Assembly (NCBI RefSeq): GCF_002929705.1
Contig: NZ_PJIN01000001.1
Coordinates: forward strand, 835,897-899,896
Reading direction: 5' to 3'
DNA length: 64,000 nucleotides
DNA from: Arthrobacter sp. N199823
GTDB lineage: Bacteria > Actinomycetota > Actinomycetes > Actinomycetales > Micrococcaceae
In this document: positions 33,466 through 43,100 of the stretch, one piece after another
Position numbering within the stretch: position 1 is the first letter of the stretch
Layout: each line of letters begins with the position of its first letter
Notes under the pieces: generated by a model
Databases searched by the model: none
What the model saw: the letters and a program-made list of their open reading frames with translations, nothing else
What the model was told of the DNA's origin: nothing
Program-made: the position numbers and the translations under genes

Positions 33466-34401
33466 ATGAAGTTAGACCAGTTGCGTTCCTTTGAGGCGCT
33501 CGCTCGAGTGGGGCATTTCACACGCGCGGCCGAGCTACTGTATCTCGCCCAACCGTCTCTGAGCCGTCAGATCGCCGCACTTGAGGCCGATCTCGGCGCA
33601 GACCTATTTCACCGCGGACCGTCAGGGGCGACTCTGACAGATGCGGGAGAGCTACTCCTGCCCATCGCCCGGCGCATGCTCGGTGACGAGCGGACCGCCC
33701 GGGAACAGATGGACGAGCTCGCAGGGCTGCGCCGCGGACGCGTTCGGCTCGGCGCCCCGCCCACCCTGTGCGTCTCGCTGGTTGCCGATGTGCTAGCCGC
33801 CTTCCGCAGTGCTCATCCCGGGGTGGAGCTGCACGTCACGGAGGGTGGTTCACGTTTCCTGGTGGATGCCCTCAACGAAAGCGCGCTGGATCTTGCTTTG
33901 GTGGTCACCCGTGGAGTGGACCCCACTGCGCCCGGCACGGAGCTGATCCCGCTACTTTCCGAGGAGCTGGTGGTCGTTTCTGCTGCCGGATCGGCGACGC
34001 TGGAAGAACTCACGCTGGAAGAGCTGGCACACATTCCGCAGGTGGCATTCAACCGCAGCTACGACCTGCGCGTCGCCACCGATGCCGCATTCTCCGCCAG
34101 CGGACTCACCCCGACGATCGCCGTCGAGGGCGCCGAGATGGACGCCGTGCTGCGATTCGTCGAACGAGGACTGGGCGTGGCCGTGGTGCCGGCCATGGTG
34201 GTCATCGACCGCCCCGCTCTTCACAGCGCACGCCTGGTGAACCCCTCGCTGACGCGGACCGTCAATCTGGCCCGACGCAACAACGTCGAACCCTCAGCAG
34301 CCGCAGCCGCAATGCAGCAGTTCATCTTCGACACCGTGGACCGGCTCGCGGCACCGGGTACCGACCTTGCGCGTCTGGTCACGGCAACGCCACGTAACTG
34401 A
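33466..34401 (+). CDS. LysR-family transcriptional regulator
   Basis: 311 residues. The HTH is MKLDQLRSFEALARVGHFTR followed by AAELLYLAQPSLSRQIAALE; the effector domain from about 90 onward includes VRLGAPPTLCVSLVADVL. ATG 33466 is 6 bases after TATGCT (33454-33459), fitting a leaderless mRNA; ATG 33460 is too close to that box. It is divergent from the flavoprotein gene across 77 bases, the usual LysR arrangement, and its ligand is unknown. Confidence 0.9.
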   Translation: MKLDQLRSFEALARVGHFTRAAELLYLAQPSLSRQIAALEADLGADLFHRGPSGATLTDAGELLLPIARRMLGDERTAREQMDELAGLRRGRVRLGAPPTLCVSLVADVLAAFRSAHPGVELHVTEGGSRFLVDALNESALDLALVVTRGVDPTAPGTELIPLLSEELVVVSAAGSATLEELTLEELAHIPQVAFNRSYDLRVATDAAFSASGLTPTIAVEGAEMDAVLRFVERGLGVAVVPAMVVIDRPALHSARLVNPSLTRTVNLARRNNVEPSAAAAAMQQFIFDTVDRLAAPGTDLARLVTATPRN

Positions 34402-34593
34402 AAGAAGCCAGCTCAATCCGACGGACGGCCACGAAAGCACGCTCATCGAACCCCGTAGATACTGGCCGCTACGGCACTCGGCAAAACCTAAGCGTTGGAT
34501 GATTTACTTTTTTACCCCCGTCTAGGCGCCAGTTTCTTCAAAAGCCCCATTATTGTCCGTCTCACAGTCACGAATCCCGGTGGCCCGGAGTGT

Positions 34594-34936
34594 TCAAGGT
34601 TGTTGAATGAGGGCGCGTACGCGCGTGAGGAATAGTTCTCTTAGTTCGTCGTTGGGAGCCACGGAACTGAAGACAACTGTGAGCATCGCAGTGGTGTCCA
34701 ATCGCAGAAGTGGCCATGCCGGGGTTTCCGTAGCGACGGTACCTCCCTCATTGACGTAGCCTCGTCGGAAATCGGCGTAGTTCAACCCCCAGTAATCCGG
34801 AGGACTGGAGCGTATCCAGCAAGTCGAACGTGTTGCCGCCGGGGATGGTGACAACGTCCGTGCGACGGAGGTCGCCAAGTTTGGCGGGAAGCGTGTCCCG
34901 CTGAGCCCTTACGCACAAAAAATCCCAACCCGGCAA
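34594..34936 (-). pseudogene. Decayed peptidase-E-like (S51) gene remnant
   Basis: Two overlapping minus-strand frames hold the pieces. 34748-34936 gives LRRTDVVTIPGGNTFDLLDT, matching the glutamine-amidotransferase-like fold of peptidase E around its substrate loop; 34594-34878 gives a downstream part in another frame. A frameshift lies near 34790-34800 and the N-terminal half is missing. It abuts the probable IS end at 34970-35033. The second piece is hard to place. The stretch 34402-34593 shows no gene. Confidence 0.45.
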
Positions 34937-34957
34937 GCCAGAGCCTTGCTACCAACG

Positions 34958-35033
34958 ACTGTCAGGCCATCGTCGGGTCACATGAAATCCTGACTGGTGA
35001 CACGCTGGTGACATCAAATCCGGGCTAGTGACA
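34958..35033 (-). mobile_element. Probable IS21-type insertion sequence end
   Basis: On the minus strand from 35033 the sequence starts TGTCACTAGCCCGGATTTGA and repeats as TGTCACCAGTCAGGATTTCA from about 35012, with another TGTCACCAG between. Nested terminal repeats starting TGT are usual for IS21 elements. No istA or istB is present, so this is a leftover end next to the broken gene. Confidence 0.4.
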
Positions 35034-35071
35034 CGAAGCTCCGGACCCTACAGTAGACAATCTCAACCAGC

Positions 35072-35100
35072 TTGAAGCGTTCGCATTGTTCTACTAGTAT
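35072..35100 (+). promoter_or_regulatory. Promoter of the GntR gene
   Basis: TTGAAG (35072-35077), 17-base spacer, TAGTAT (35095-35100). The ATG at 35108 follows 7 bases later, so the transcript is leaderless. Confidence 0.65.
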
Positions 35101-35107
35101 TGCAAAC

Positions 35108-35464
35108 ATGTTATTTCGTGTTGACGCGGCCTCGACAGTCTCGTTGGCTGATCAGATAGCGGTTCAGGTGCGCGCCGGTGTGGTCGATGGAAGTCTGGTG
35201 CCGGGTGAGCGCCTGCCACCGGCCCGTGACTTGGCCACTGCCTTGCACATCAATATGCACACAGTGCTGCGGTCCTACAAACAGTTGCGCGATGAAGGCA
35301 TCATCGAAATGCGCCAAGGACGCGGTGCGTTTGTGTCCTTAGACGCCGGTCCCGGATTGCTTCGCCTCACGGAAATGGCACAACAATTATTGGCTGAAGC
35401 GCGGAAACTGGGGATGACCCAGCAGGACCTTGTGCGCATTATTGGGGGAGTTGCAAAAGCATGA
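35108..35464 (+). CDS. GntR-family regulator, YtrA subfamily
   Basis: 118 residues. The winged helix is LADQIAVQVRAGVVDGSLVP, then LPPARDLATALHINMHTVLR and the wing MRQGRGAFVSL; the C-terminal part is the short YtrA-type dimerisation helix pair. ATG 35108 is chosen over 35072 because the latter lies inside the -35 box. The stop overlaps the next gene by 4 bases, which links it to a membrane protein, the common arrangement for this subfamily. Confidence 0.88.
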   Translation: MLFRVDAASTVSLADQIAVQVRAGVVDGSLVPGERLPPARDLATALHINMHTVLRSYKQLRDEGIIEMRQGRGAFVSLDAGPGLLRLTEMAQQLLAEARKLGMTQQDLVRIIGGVAKA

Positions 35465-36468
35465 CTGAAGTACAGCAAAGGACCAGCGTCACCCGGCGCA
35501 TCGCCGCCGGAATGGCGGGACTGCTACCGCTGGGCGTCGTTGCCGCCACGTGGCTAACATGGCACGACAGGCTGCCGGCAGAACTGGCCTCGCACTGGTC
35601 CGGAACCGGCGAACCCGATGGCTTCACCTCCACCGGGGCCGCACTCACTCTTGGTTTGCTCCTGACGGGAATCCCGGCAGTAATCGGCATCATCGCAGCA
35701 TTCATTCCCAGCCTGCGCCCCGCCTTGTTGCGTGGCATCGTCGGATTCGCTGGCATGGTGTCCGGCATGGGCGCCGGCACATGGCTCATCTCGGCTGGCC
35801 TGACACTGCAAGCCGGCAGCGCCGAGCAGGCAGTTCTCGGGTGGTGGCTCGCCGCGCTCATGGCCTCATTCCTCTTCGGAGCCTTGCCCTACTTCATCGC
35901 ACCGAAACCGAAATTCACCACCACCATGCACCAGACACGGATCCAACTTGGGGCCAACGAATCTGGGGCCTGGTCCAAGACCATCACCTCAAAAGTGCTG
36001 CTTTGCTTGCCGGTTGTGCTGCTCGCCGTAACCGCAATCATGTTCATCCCCGCCTTCACAGACGGCGAGTTGTCCACCTTCTGGATGGGCGGCGGCACCA
36101 TGCTGCTGAGCACCGTGATCGTGGCACTCATCGCCCACATGCAAGTAACCGTCGACTGGCGCGGCCTGCGCATTGTCTCCACTCTGGGCCGCATCCCGCT
36201 CAAACGCATCCGTCTCGAGGACATTGCCGCCGTCGAGGTGACCGAATTGCGTCCCTCGGAGTGGGGTGGTTGGGGCTACCGGGTCATGCCGGGACGTTCG
36301 GCGCTCATTATGGGCGCCGGCCCCGGCCTCATCGTCACCACCACAGGGCAGAAGCAGTTTGCCGTGACGGTTGCGGATCCTGAGACAGCCGCCAGCCTCC
36401 TGCTCGCCTTGCGTGACCGGACGGACGACGGCGGCACTCGCCACGCCGGATCCGCCCAGACCGTCTAG
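35461..36468 (+). CDS. DUF1648 membrane protein
   Basis: 335 residues. The DUF1648 block is WHDRLPAELASHWSGTGEPD near residue 35; about six helices follow, then a C-terminal soluble part with GGWGYRVMPGRSALIMGAGP. Related proteins (SdpI type) are immunity or sensing proteins in Bacillus; this one has no such evidence beyond the shared domain. ATGA overlap with the GntR gene. A weak hairpin (GGGCCGG 36485, CCGGCCC 36515) follows. Confidence 0.82.
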   Translation: MTEVQQRTSVTRRIAAGMAGLLPLGVVAATWLTWHDRLPAELASHWSGTGEPDGFTSTGAALTLGLLLTGIPAVIGIIAAFIPSLRPALLRGIVGFAGMVSGMGAGTWLISAGLTLQAGSAEQAVLGWWLAALMASFLFGALPYFIAPKPKFTTTMHQTRIQLGANESGAWSKTITSKVLLCLPVVLLAVTAIMFIPAFTDGELSTFWMGGGTMLLSTVIVALIAHMQVTVDWRGLRIVSTLGRIPLKRIRLEDIAAVEVTELRPSEWGGWGYRVMPGRSALIMGAGPGLIVTTTGQKQFAVTVADPETAASLLLALRDRTDDGGTRHAGSAQTV

Positions 36469-36552
36469 GCACAGCTGGGGTGACGGGCCGGTCGGGAGCG
36501 GACATGGTTCGCAGCCGGCCCGAAGGTTCTTCTCGAAGCGGGAAAAGAGGGG

Positions 36553-37017
36553 CTAGTCGCGGTTTTCCCGCCGCGCCTGACGCTGCAGGCCACGCAACGT
36601 TGTTGGGGGAGCTGCACACTCCACACGCCACACCGTGACGGCACAACTAGTAACAGTCAGTAGGGCAATGGTTGAGAGTAACCACATCGGAAAACCGCCA
36701 ATGTCACCTGCTGCTCCTGCAGGGCTCCCGAAGGACATCAACATGCCACTTGTTACGAGCGCACATACTGCCGTGAAGATACTTGCTATGGACAGCCAAC
36801 GAAAGGCCCGGTTTCGCTTGAGCAAGCCTTGGGGTGCCCCCGCTATGAGGGCCAAGGGAGTTGCTAGGGCGAAAATAGCTGCCGCGATGAAGGCGGGCAC
36901 GTACATAGCATCTGTGAGAGGCAAAAAGATGCCGCAGAAACCAGCCATCACAGCGAAGCCAACCGGGATCGCTTGGCGCCCGGACTTCTGTGATTTATCG
37001 ACCCAATCCAATTCCAT
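36553..37017 (-). CDS. Four-helix membrane protein of unknown function
   Basis: 154 residues from ATG 37017 with GGGGG about 6 bases upstream; the frame continues to 37098 but the extra 27 residues are Cys/Arg rich and not protein-like. Four hydrophobic segments with a central basic loop APQGLLKRNRAFRW. The C-terminus LRGLQRQARRENRD is basic and cytoplasmic. No family recognised. It stands between the DUF1648 gene and ppk2. Confidence 0.6.
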   Translation of the reverse strand: MELDWVDKSQKSGRQAIPVGFAVMAGFCGIFLPLTDAMYVPAFIAAAIFALATPLALIAGAPQGLLKRNRAFRWLSIASIFTAVCALVTSGMLMSFGSPAGAAGDIGGFPMWLLSTIALLTVTSCAVTVWRVECAAPPTTLRGLQRQARRENRD

Positions 37018-37113
37018 GTGAACCCCCAGGTTCCGCGCGCATCGCAGCATGCACCTTGTCAAATGACGGATGCATGCACAGCATAACCCAAGCGTCATGC
37101 TGCGCCGGGGAAG

Positions 37114-37998
37114 CTAGAACTCCTCGCCCTCGCCCACAACATCAGAGGCAGGGCCCACAATGTGAGGGTCAGGCATACCCACGAGTTCGTGGTCCTTGCC
37201 CGTGTAGTCAAACAAACTCAGCACGTGACGCATGGCTTCCAGGCGAGCGCGCTTTTTGTCGTTGGACTTCACCACGGTCCACGGGGCATGGCGGGTATCG
37301 GTGCGCTTGAACATGCGCTCCTTGGCTGAGGTATATGAATCCCATTTGTCCAGGGACGCCAAGTCCATGGGGGAAAGCTTCCACTGCCGCACCGGGTCAA
37401 CCTGGCGAATAATGAAACGGGTCCGCTGCTCGGCCTGTGTGACTGAAAACCAAAACTTGATCACAGTCATGCCATCATTGACCAACATGCGCTCAAACAA
37501 CGGCGCCTGACGGATGAATTCGTCATACTGCGCCTTGGTGCAAAATCCCATGACGCGCTCCACACCTGTCCGGTTATACCAAGACCGATCAAACAGGACC
37601 ATTTCCCCGGCGCTGGGCAGGTGCGCAACATACCGCTGGAAGTACCACTGAGTGGACTCCCTGTTGCTGGGCTTCTCCAGCGCCACTACGCGGGTCCCAC
37701 GAGGGTTGAGGTGTTCAGTGAAACGCTTAATGGTGCCACCCTTGCCAGCCGCATCGCGGCCTTCGAACAAGATCACCACCCGGCGCCCGCTAGCCTTGAT
37801 CCATTGCTGTAATTTCAACAGTTCAATTTGCAACAACCGCTTTTGAGCGTCGTAGACGTCCCGTTCCATCCGGGATTCATAGGGGTAGCCGTCGCGCCAA
37901 GTATCCACCGGGGATCCGTCGGGGGCTAACAACACGGGATCGTCGTCGTCGTTGTCAATAACGGTAAAACCGGTAAAATCCGGAGCGGGTTCAGTCAT
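37114..37998 (-). CDS. ppk2: Polyphosphate kinase 2 (PPK2)
   Basis: 294 residues, a typical single-domain class I PPK2 that moves phosphate between polyphosphate and nucleoside diphosphates. Walker A GRDAAGKGG (80-88), the Walker B/lid region DRSWYNRTGVE (137-147) and the C-terminal WTVVKSNDKKRARLEAM are intact. The first 25 residues are an acidic extension. It is probably monocistronic; ATG 37998 faces the PPTase gene. Whether it makes GTP, ATP or polyphosphate in vivo is not readable. Confidence 0.92.
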   Translation of the reverse strand: MTEPAPDFTGFTVIDNDDDDPVLLAPDGSPVDTWRDGYPYESRMERDVYDAQKRLLQIELLKLQQWIKASGRRVVILFEGRDAAGKGGTIKRFTEHLNPRGTRVVALEKPSNRESTQWYFQRYVAHLPSAGEMVLFDRSWYNRTGVERVMGFCTKAQYDEFIRQAPLFERMLVNDGMTVIKFWFSVTQAEQRTRFIIRQVDPVRQWKLSPMDLASLDKWDSYTSAKERMFKRTDTRHAPWTVVKSNDKKRARLEAMRHVLSLFDYTGKDHELVGMPDPHIVGPASDVVGEGEEF

Positions 37999-38053
37999 GG
38001 CTCGATTCTAAGTGAGCAGGCAAGACGCAAGATGAACAGAAGGTGGAACTAGG

Positions 38054-38770
38054 GTGAACTGGCAAGGTGTCGAGGGTCTCATGAGTAGCCAGATCACGGT
38101 GCGAGCCTTCGACTTGGCTGCCGTGGATTTAAGCCTAACCGGAATGCTGGATGCGGCCGAACATGCCAGGGCCGCTGCCATCCAGAACCCCGCCACGCGC
38201 CGCGATTTCCTGGCCGGGCGGGTGGTTCAACGGCTCATGGCCGCCGAGCTTTTGGAAGCCACCCCGCAAGATCTCGTGGCCGCGTATGCCTGCCCCGAAT
38301 GTGGCCCGAATCCGGTGCCTTCGCACGGGCGCCCCGGCTATGCATTGCGCGGCAAACCAGCAGCACTGTCCGTCAGCTTTTCACGCAGCAACGGCTGGGG
38401 TGTAGCCGCCATGGTGACCGCCGCGGGGGTACCGCTGGGCGTTGACGTCCAGCATCTTGCACAAGTGGGCTTTGCCGGGTTCGACGACGTGGCGCTGAGC
38501 CCCACGGAAAAGTCCACTCTGGCTGAGCTCGCCCCAGAGGAGCGGGAGCGGTGGCGGGCTGTAGTCTGGGCCCGCAAGGAAGCATTGGCCAAATTCACCG
38601 GGCAAGGGTTGCGCACCGACCCCGCCCTCATCCCAGCATTTCCTCACGCTGGAGCGGGGGAGGGAGCGGCCGCCAGGAACGTGGCGGCACAGGTGTGGGA
38701 GCTGGTTCCTGGCGAACTAGCTTTGCCGGAAGACTACGCTGCCGCTGTGGCGTGCGGTGGCAACCTTTAG
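38054..38770 (+). CDS. 4'-phosphopantetheinyl transferase (Sfp type)
   Basis: 238 residues. The magnesium and CoA-binding motifs are PLGVDVQHL and VVWARKEALAKFTGQGL, with the N-terminal half partly present (RRDFLAGRVVQRLMAAEL). It loads the phosphopantetheine arm on carrier domains. The adjacent Pls-type synthetase (40184-44200) has one carrier domain, its likely target. Start GTG 38054; ATG 38081 with GAGGG just upstream is an equal alternative. Its stop overlaps the 3' end of the convergent M1 gene by 4 bases. Confidence 0.87.
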   Translation: MNWQGVEGLMSSQITVRAFDLAAVDLSLTGMLDAAEHARAAAIQNPATRRDFLAGRVVQRLMAAELLEATPQDLVAAYACPECGPNPVPSHGRPGYALRGKPAALSVSFSRSNGWGVAAMVTAAGVPLGVDVQHLAQVGFAGFDDVALSPTEKSTLAELAPEERERWRAVVWARKEALAKFTGQGLRTDPALIPAFPHAGAGEGAAARNVAAQVWELVPGELALPEDYAAAVACGGNL

Positions 38771-40152
38771 CGCACGGGTAACGGTGGCAGCGGTTTGCGG
38801 AACAACCACGGGGTAAGGATGTCCGCTGCGGAGAACTGCGGGACATCGGCACAGACCAGATCTGCCAAGGCCACAAACGCTGCCGTAGACACTGAGCCGT
38901 GGCGATTCTCGGCCGTCCAGCGCTGCAGCAGGGCAAAGAAGTTGGCATCTCCACCTGCTACGCGGATGGCTTCAAGGGCCAAGGCTCCGCGCTTGTACAC
39001 AACATCGTCGAACATCATGTCCGGCCCAGGAGCGCCGACGGTCAAAGCGACGGGTTGGTTGCTCAGCTTGGTGTGCGCCGCTGAAGCTCTTTCGGCAATG
39101 GTCAGTGAGCCACTTTCCTGCGACCAGACCCACTCGGCGTAGCAGGCAAAGCCTTCATGGAGCCAAATGTCTCGCCACGAGGCCAGTGTCAAGGAGTTTC
39201 CAAACCACTGGTGTGAGAGTTCATGGGCAATGAGCCGCTGTGCTTCCCACGTGGTAGTCATGTGGTTGCTGCCCAGGATGGACAGTGACTGGGCCTCGAG
39301 TGGAATCTCCAGCGCATCCTCGGTGACCACTACGGTATAGGCGTCAAAGGGATAGGGGCCAAAGGCTTCCGTGAAAACGTCCACCATCTCCCGTTGCCTG
39401 GACAGTGCGGTGGCCGCCTTGGCTTGGAGCTTTTTACTCACGGCCACCGTGATGGGCAGCTGTGTCTGGCCGTCCTTGGCTGGCAGCGCCAGCAGCTTGT
39501 ACCGGCCAATCTGCACGGTGGCCAGATAGGTGGCCATGGGTGCACTCTGCTCGTAAACCCAAGTCTCACGGCTGGATTTTCTCGTATGGGAGACCAGCGT
39601 GCCGTTGCACACCGCCGTGTAGTCGGCGTCGGTGGTGACGCTCACGCGGTAGCTTGCCTTGTTATCAGGCCTGTCGTTACAGGGGAACCATGTTGGTGCG
39701 CCGGTGGGCTGGCCGGCGACCAAAACGCCGTCGTCCAGTTCTTCCCAACCAACCTCACCCCACGCACCGTCGTCAGGGGCAGGGAAACCGCTGTAGCGGA
39801 TATCCATGGTGAATTTAGCGCCAGCCGCCACGGGCTCGGGTAGCTGCAACGTCAACTTTCCTGGACGTTGCGAGTGCTTTTGTACACGGGTGCCATTCAC
39901 GGAAGCCTTGTCCATGCCCAGCCCCGTCAGGTCCAGCTCCACCGTGGTCAGTGGCACCAGGGCACGGGCCGTGATGCGAGCCCGGCCCTGCAACTGATTA
40001 GTGGCGAGCCGTGCCTCCAAATCCAATGCATAGTGCTCCACCTCGTAGTGGGTGCTCCCGTGCAGGGGAATATAGCTGTCCGCAGCGGCCGGGACCATGA
40101 CGGTCCCGGAGGCTTGGAGAGTATCCGGCAGGGTATTGCGGCGGAATTTCAT
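38767..40152 (-). CDS. M1-family aminopeptidase
   Basis: About 461 residues. Gluzincin zinc site HELSHQ (His310, His314) with the third ligand Glu333 in LHEGFACY; the N-terminal beta-saddle domain holds WFPCNDRPDNKASY. The exopeptidase GAMEN motif is replaced by PLEAQS. The family helical C-domain is short or absent, unlike the 850-residue PepN. No signal peptide is visible. Start is uncertain: ATG 40152, or GTG 40170. It is immediately downstream of the Pls-type synthetase and probably cotranscribed. In epsilon-poly-lysine producers a membrane metallopeptidase breaks down the polymer, so a link is plausible. Confidence 0.85.
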   Translation of the reverse strand: MKFRRNTLPDTLQASGTVMVPAAADSYIPLHGSTHYEVEHYALDLEARLATNQLQGRARITARALVPLTTVELDLTGLGMDKASVNGTRVQKHSQRPGKLTLQLPEPVAAGAKFTMDIRYSGFPAPDDGAWGEVGWEELDDGVLVAGQPTGAPTWFPCNDRPDNKASYRVSVTTDADYTAVCNGTLVSHTRKSSRETWVYEQSAPMATYLATVQIGRYKLLALPAKDGQTQLPITVAVSKKLQAKAATALSRQREMVDVFTEAFGPYPFDAYTVVVTEDALEIPLEAQSLSILGSNHMTTTWEAQRLIAHELSHQWFGNSLTLASWRDIWLHEGFACYAEWVWSQESGSLTIAERASAAHTKLSNQPVALTVGAPGPDMMFDDVVYKRGALALEAIRVAGGDANFFALLQRWTAENRHGSVSTAAFVALADLVCADVPQFSAADILTPWLFRKPLPPLPVR

Positions 40153-40183
40153 GCTGTGCTGTGTGTCCACATCGGTTGAAGGC

Positions 40184-43100
40184 TTAGGCACGGTCCGAGA
40201 ACTCCGGTCCCTTCCAGGGGCTGATGGGGTTGCCCATCCAGTAGCTGCTGGCCGGAACGGATTCACCGCGCATGACAAGGGAAGCCGGGCCCACGGTGCC
40301 GCTGGTGGCAATCCTTGCTGCTGGCAGGATCACCCCGTGCGGACCCATGGTGGCTCCCGCTTCCAGCGTAACGGTATCGATGGCCATGACCCGGTCATGG
40401 AAGAGGTGGGTCTGGATGACACAGCCCCGGTTGATCGTGGAGCTTTCACCCAGAGTGACGAGATCTGCCTCGGGCAGCCAGTAACTTTCACACCAGGTGC
40501 CGTGCCCAATCTTGGCGCCCAGGGCACGGAGCCACCACACCATGGCCGGGGTGCCTACAGCAGCTCGGCCAAACCACGGTGCGCTGACCATCTCAATGAA
40601 CGTATCCACCACTTCGTTGCGCCAGATGAAGGAGCTCCATAGCGGGTGCTCGCCGGCTTTGATACGGCCCACCAAGAGCCATTTCGCGGCCACGGAGCTG
40701 CCTGCCGCGACTGCTCCTGCCACCATCAGCACAATGCCACTGACAAGTGCGGGCACCCAGTAGCTGCTGGCCTGAGCGAGCGCATCGAGGGCCACAAGCA
40801 CTGCAGCTGCGATGGCCACGGAAAGAATCATGGGCACAATCCGGCAGCATTCCCACAGGGCGCGGGCAATCTTGAGCCGCAATGGCGGATTAAACGTCAG
40901 GGACTTGTCAGTTTCCAGATTGGTGCGGCGCAGGCGGACCGGCGGGCTGCCCAACCATGAGGTTCCGGCCTTGGCCTTGGACGGCGCTGCCGAAAGCACT
41001 GCCACCAGCGAGTTGCGAGGCAAGGTGCGGCCGGCTGCCGCCATGCCGGAGTTGCCCAGGAAGGAGCGCTTGCCCACTTTGGCCGGAGCAATATGGATGT
41101 AGCCGCCGCCCAGCTCATAGGAGGCAATCATGGTGTCATCCGCCAGGAATGCCCCGGCTCCAATGGTGGTCATCTTGGGCAGCAGCAGCACCGTGGACGC
41201 CTCAACGTTCTTGCCCACCTTGGCCCCCAACAAGCGCAGCCACACAGGTGTGAACAGGCTCGAATAAATGGGGAACAACAAGTCCCGAGCCATGTCCAAG
41301 ACTCGCTCGGTGGCCCACACTTGCCAGCCGATCCGGCTGCGGACAGGGTAGTGCCCTTCGCGCAGCCCCAGACCCAGCAACCGCACGGTGAGCAAGATCA
41401 GCACCAGCAAGCTCAGGAACCAGAGCATCGCGGCCAGCGGCACGGCCCACAGAAGTGTTGGAATCGCCTCTGAGAGCGATGGCTGTCCGGCGATGGCGCC
41501 AAGCACGACGGCGACTGCCGCGGCCGCTGCAACAAAGGGCAGCATGGACAGGGCCGCCGAGGCAGCGGGGAAGAGGATGCCGATCAGTCGGGAGGTAGGT
41601 GTGCGCAGATCCGGCCAGGAGTGTTTGGCCTTGCCTGTTCGCTCGGCAGGGGAGCCGGACACTGTTACGCCAGGCTTGACCTTGCCGCGCACCGCCGAGC
41701 CGGGCTCAACATGTGCACCGGCACCAATGCGAGCCCCCGGCATCAAGGTGCTGCGGGATCCCACCACGGCGCCGGCACCCACGGAAATCTCGCCAATATG
41801 GACATAGTCGCCATCGATCCACCAACCGGACAGGTCAACTTCAGGTTCAATGGAGCAGCCCTCGGCAAGGCGGAGTAATCCGGTGACCGGGGGAACCGAA
41901 TGCAGGTCAACGTTTTTGCCAATTTTGGCACCCAACGCCCGAGCGTAATAAGGCACCCATGGGGCGCTGGCCAAACTGACGGCGCCAACCATGTCAGCAA
42001 ATTGCTCGGCCAGCCACAACCGCAGATGGACCTTGCCGGAGCGTGGGTAGCTTCCGGGCAAGACGTCGCGGAGCAACACTCTGGCGGCCACAACGGAGAT
42101 GCCCATGCGTCCCCACGGCGAGACAAAGACTAGCCATGCGGCAGCAACCCACCACCAAGAAACCGTGGGGGCGCCCGGCAGCCAACCCTGCCATGCGGCA
42201 ACATTGTTGAGCGCCATCAAATACGTGAGCCAGCGCATGCCCACCAAGATGTGCAACGGCATGCCCATCACTGTCTGGAAAATTTGGGACTTGCGTTGCG
42301 TCCGCCCCACCGAACGGTGGACGGTCTCGACTGCGCCGCCAGCTGGGACGGAACCCAAGGCCAGCTCCAGCAAGGCACCGATTCGAGGGTGCGAATACAC
42401 ATCGGCGACGGTGATGCGTGGATAGCGCTGGCGCAAGGCCGAAACCAGCTGGGCTGCGGCCAGAGAACCACCGCCGCTGGCAAAGAAGTCCGTATCAAGA
42501 GAGCCGGGCGCACCACCCAAGACCGATTGCCACTGATCCAGTACCCGCTGCGCTTCCGGCCCCAAAGAGCCGGAGAGGGAGGCGCCGTCGTCAGTTTCTT
42601 GTTCCAGCGGCCAAGGCAAAGCCTTGCGGTCAACCTTGCCGCTAATTTTGGTGGGCAGGGAATCGGTAAAGGTGAGCAGCGGGATCAGCGCTGCCGGGAG
42701 GGACTCGGCGAGCAGCTTGCGCAGCGCGGCCGGATCGGGGGAGGTGTCAGGAGCCGCCACTAGATAGCCGACCAGCAATTGTGAGCCACCTGCCGTGTCC
42801 TGAACGGCGGCGGCAGCTCCGGAAATCTCCGGCAGGCCCTGCAACGCGGCGTCGATCTCACCGAGTTCAATGCGCCGCCCACCCAGTTTCACCTGGTCAT
42901 CGGCGCGGCCCATGAAGATCAACCCTGCGCTTTCCAAGCGCACCAGGTCACCGGATCGGTAGGCCCGGTCCCAGCCGAAGGCGGGCATCGGGGCGTACTT
43001 TTCGGCATCCTTGGCAGGGTCCAGGTAGCGGGCAAGACCCACGCCAGCAATGATGAGCTCGCCCACTTCGCCCTCAACCACGGGGGCTCCGGCGGCATCC

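Noticed and set aside
40171-40311. N-terminal extension of the M1 peptidase
   Set aside because: It overlaps the 3' end of the Pls-type gene in another frame and is not signal-like.
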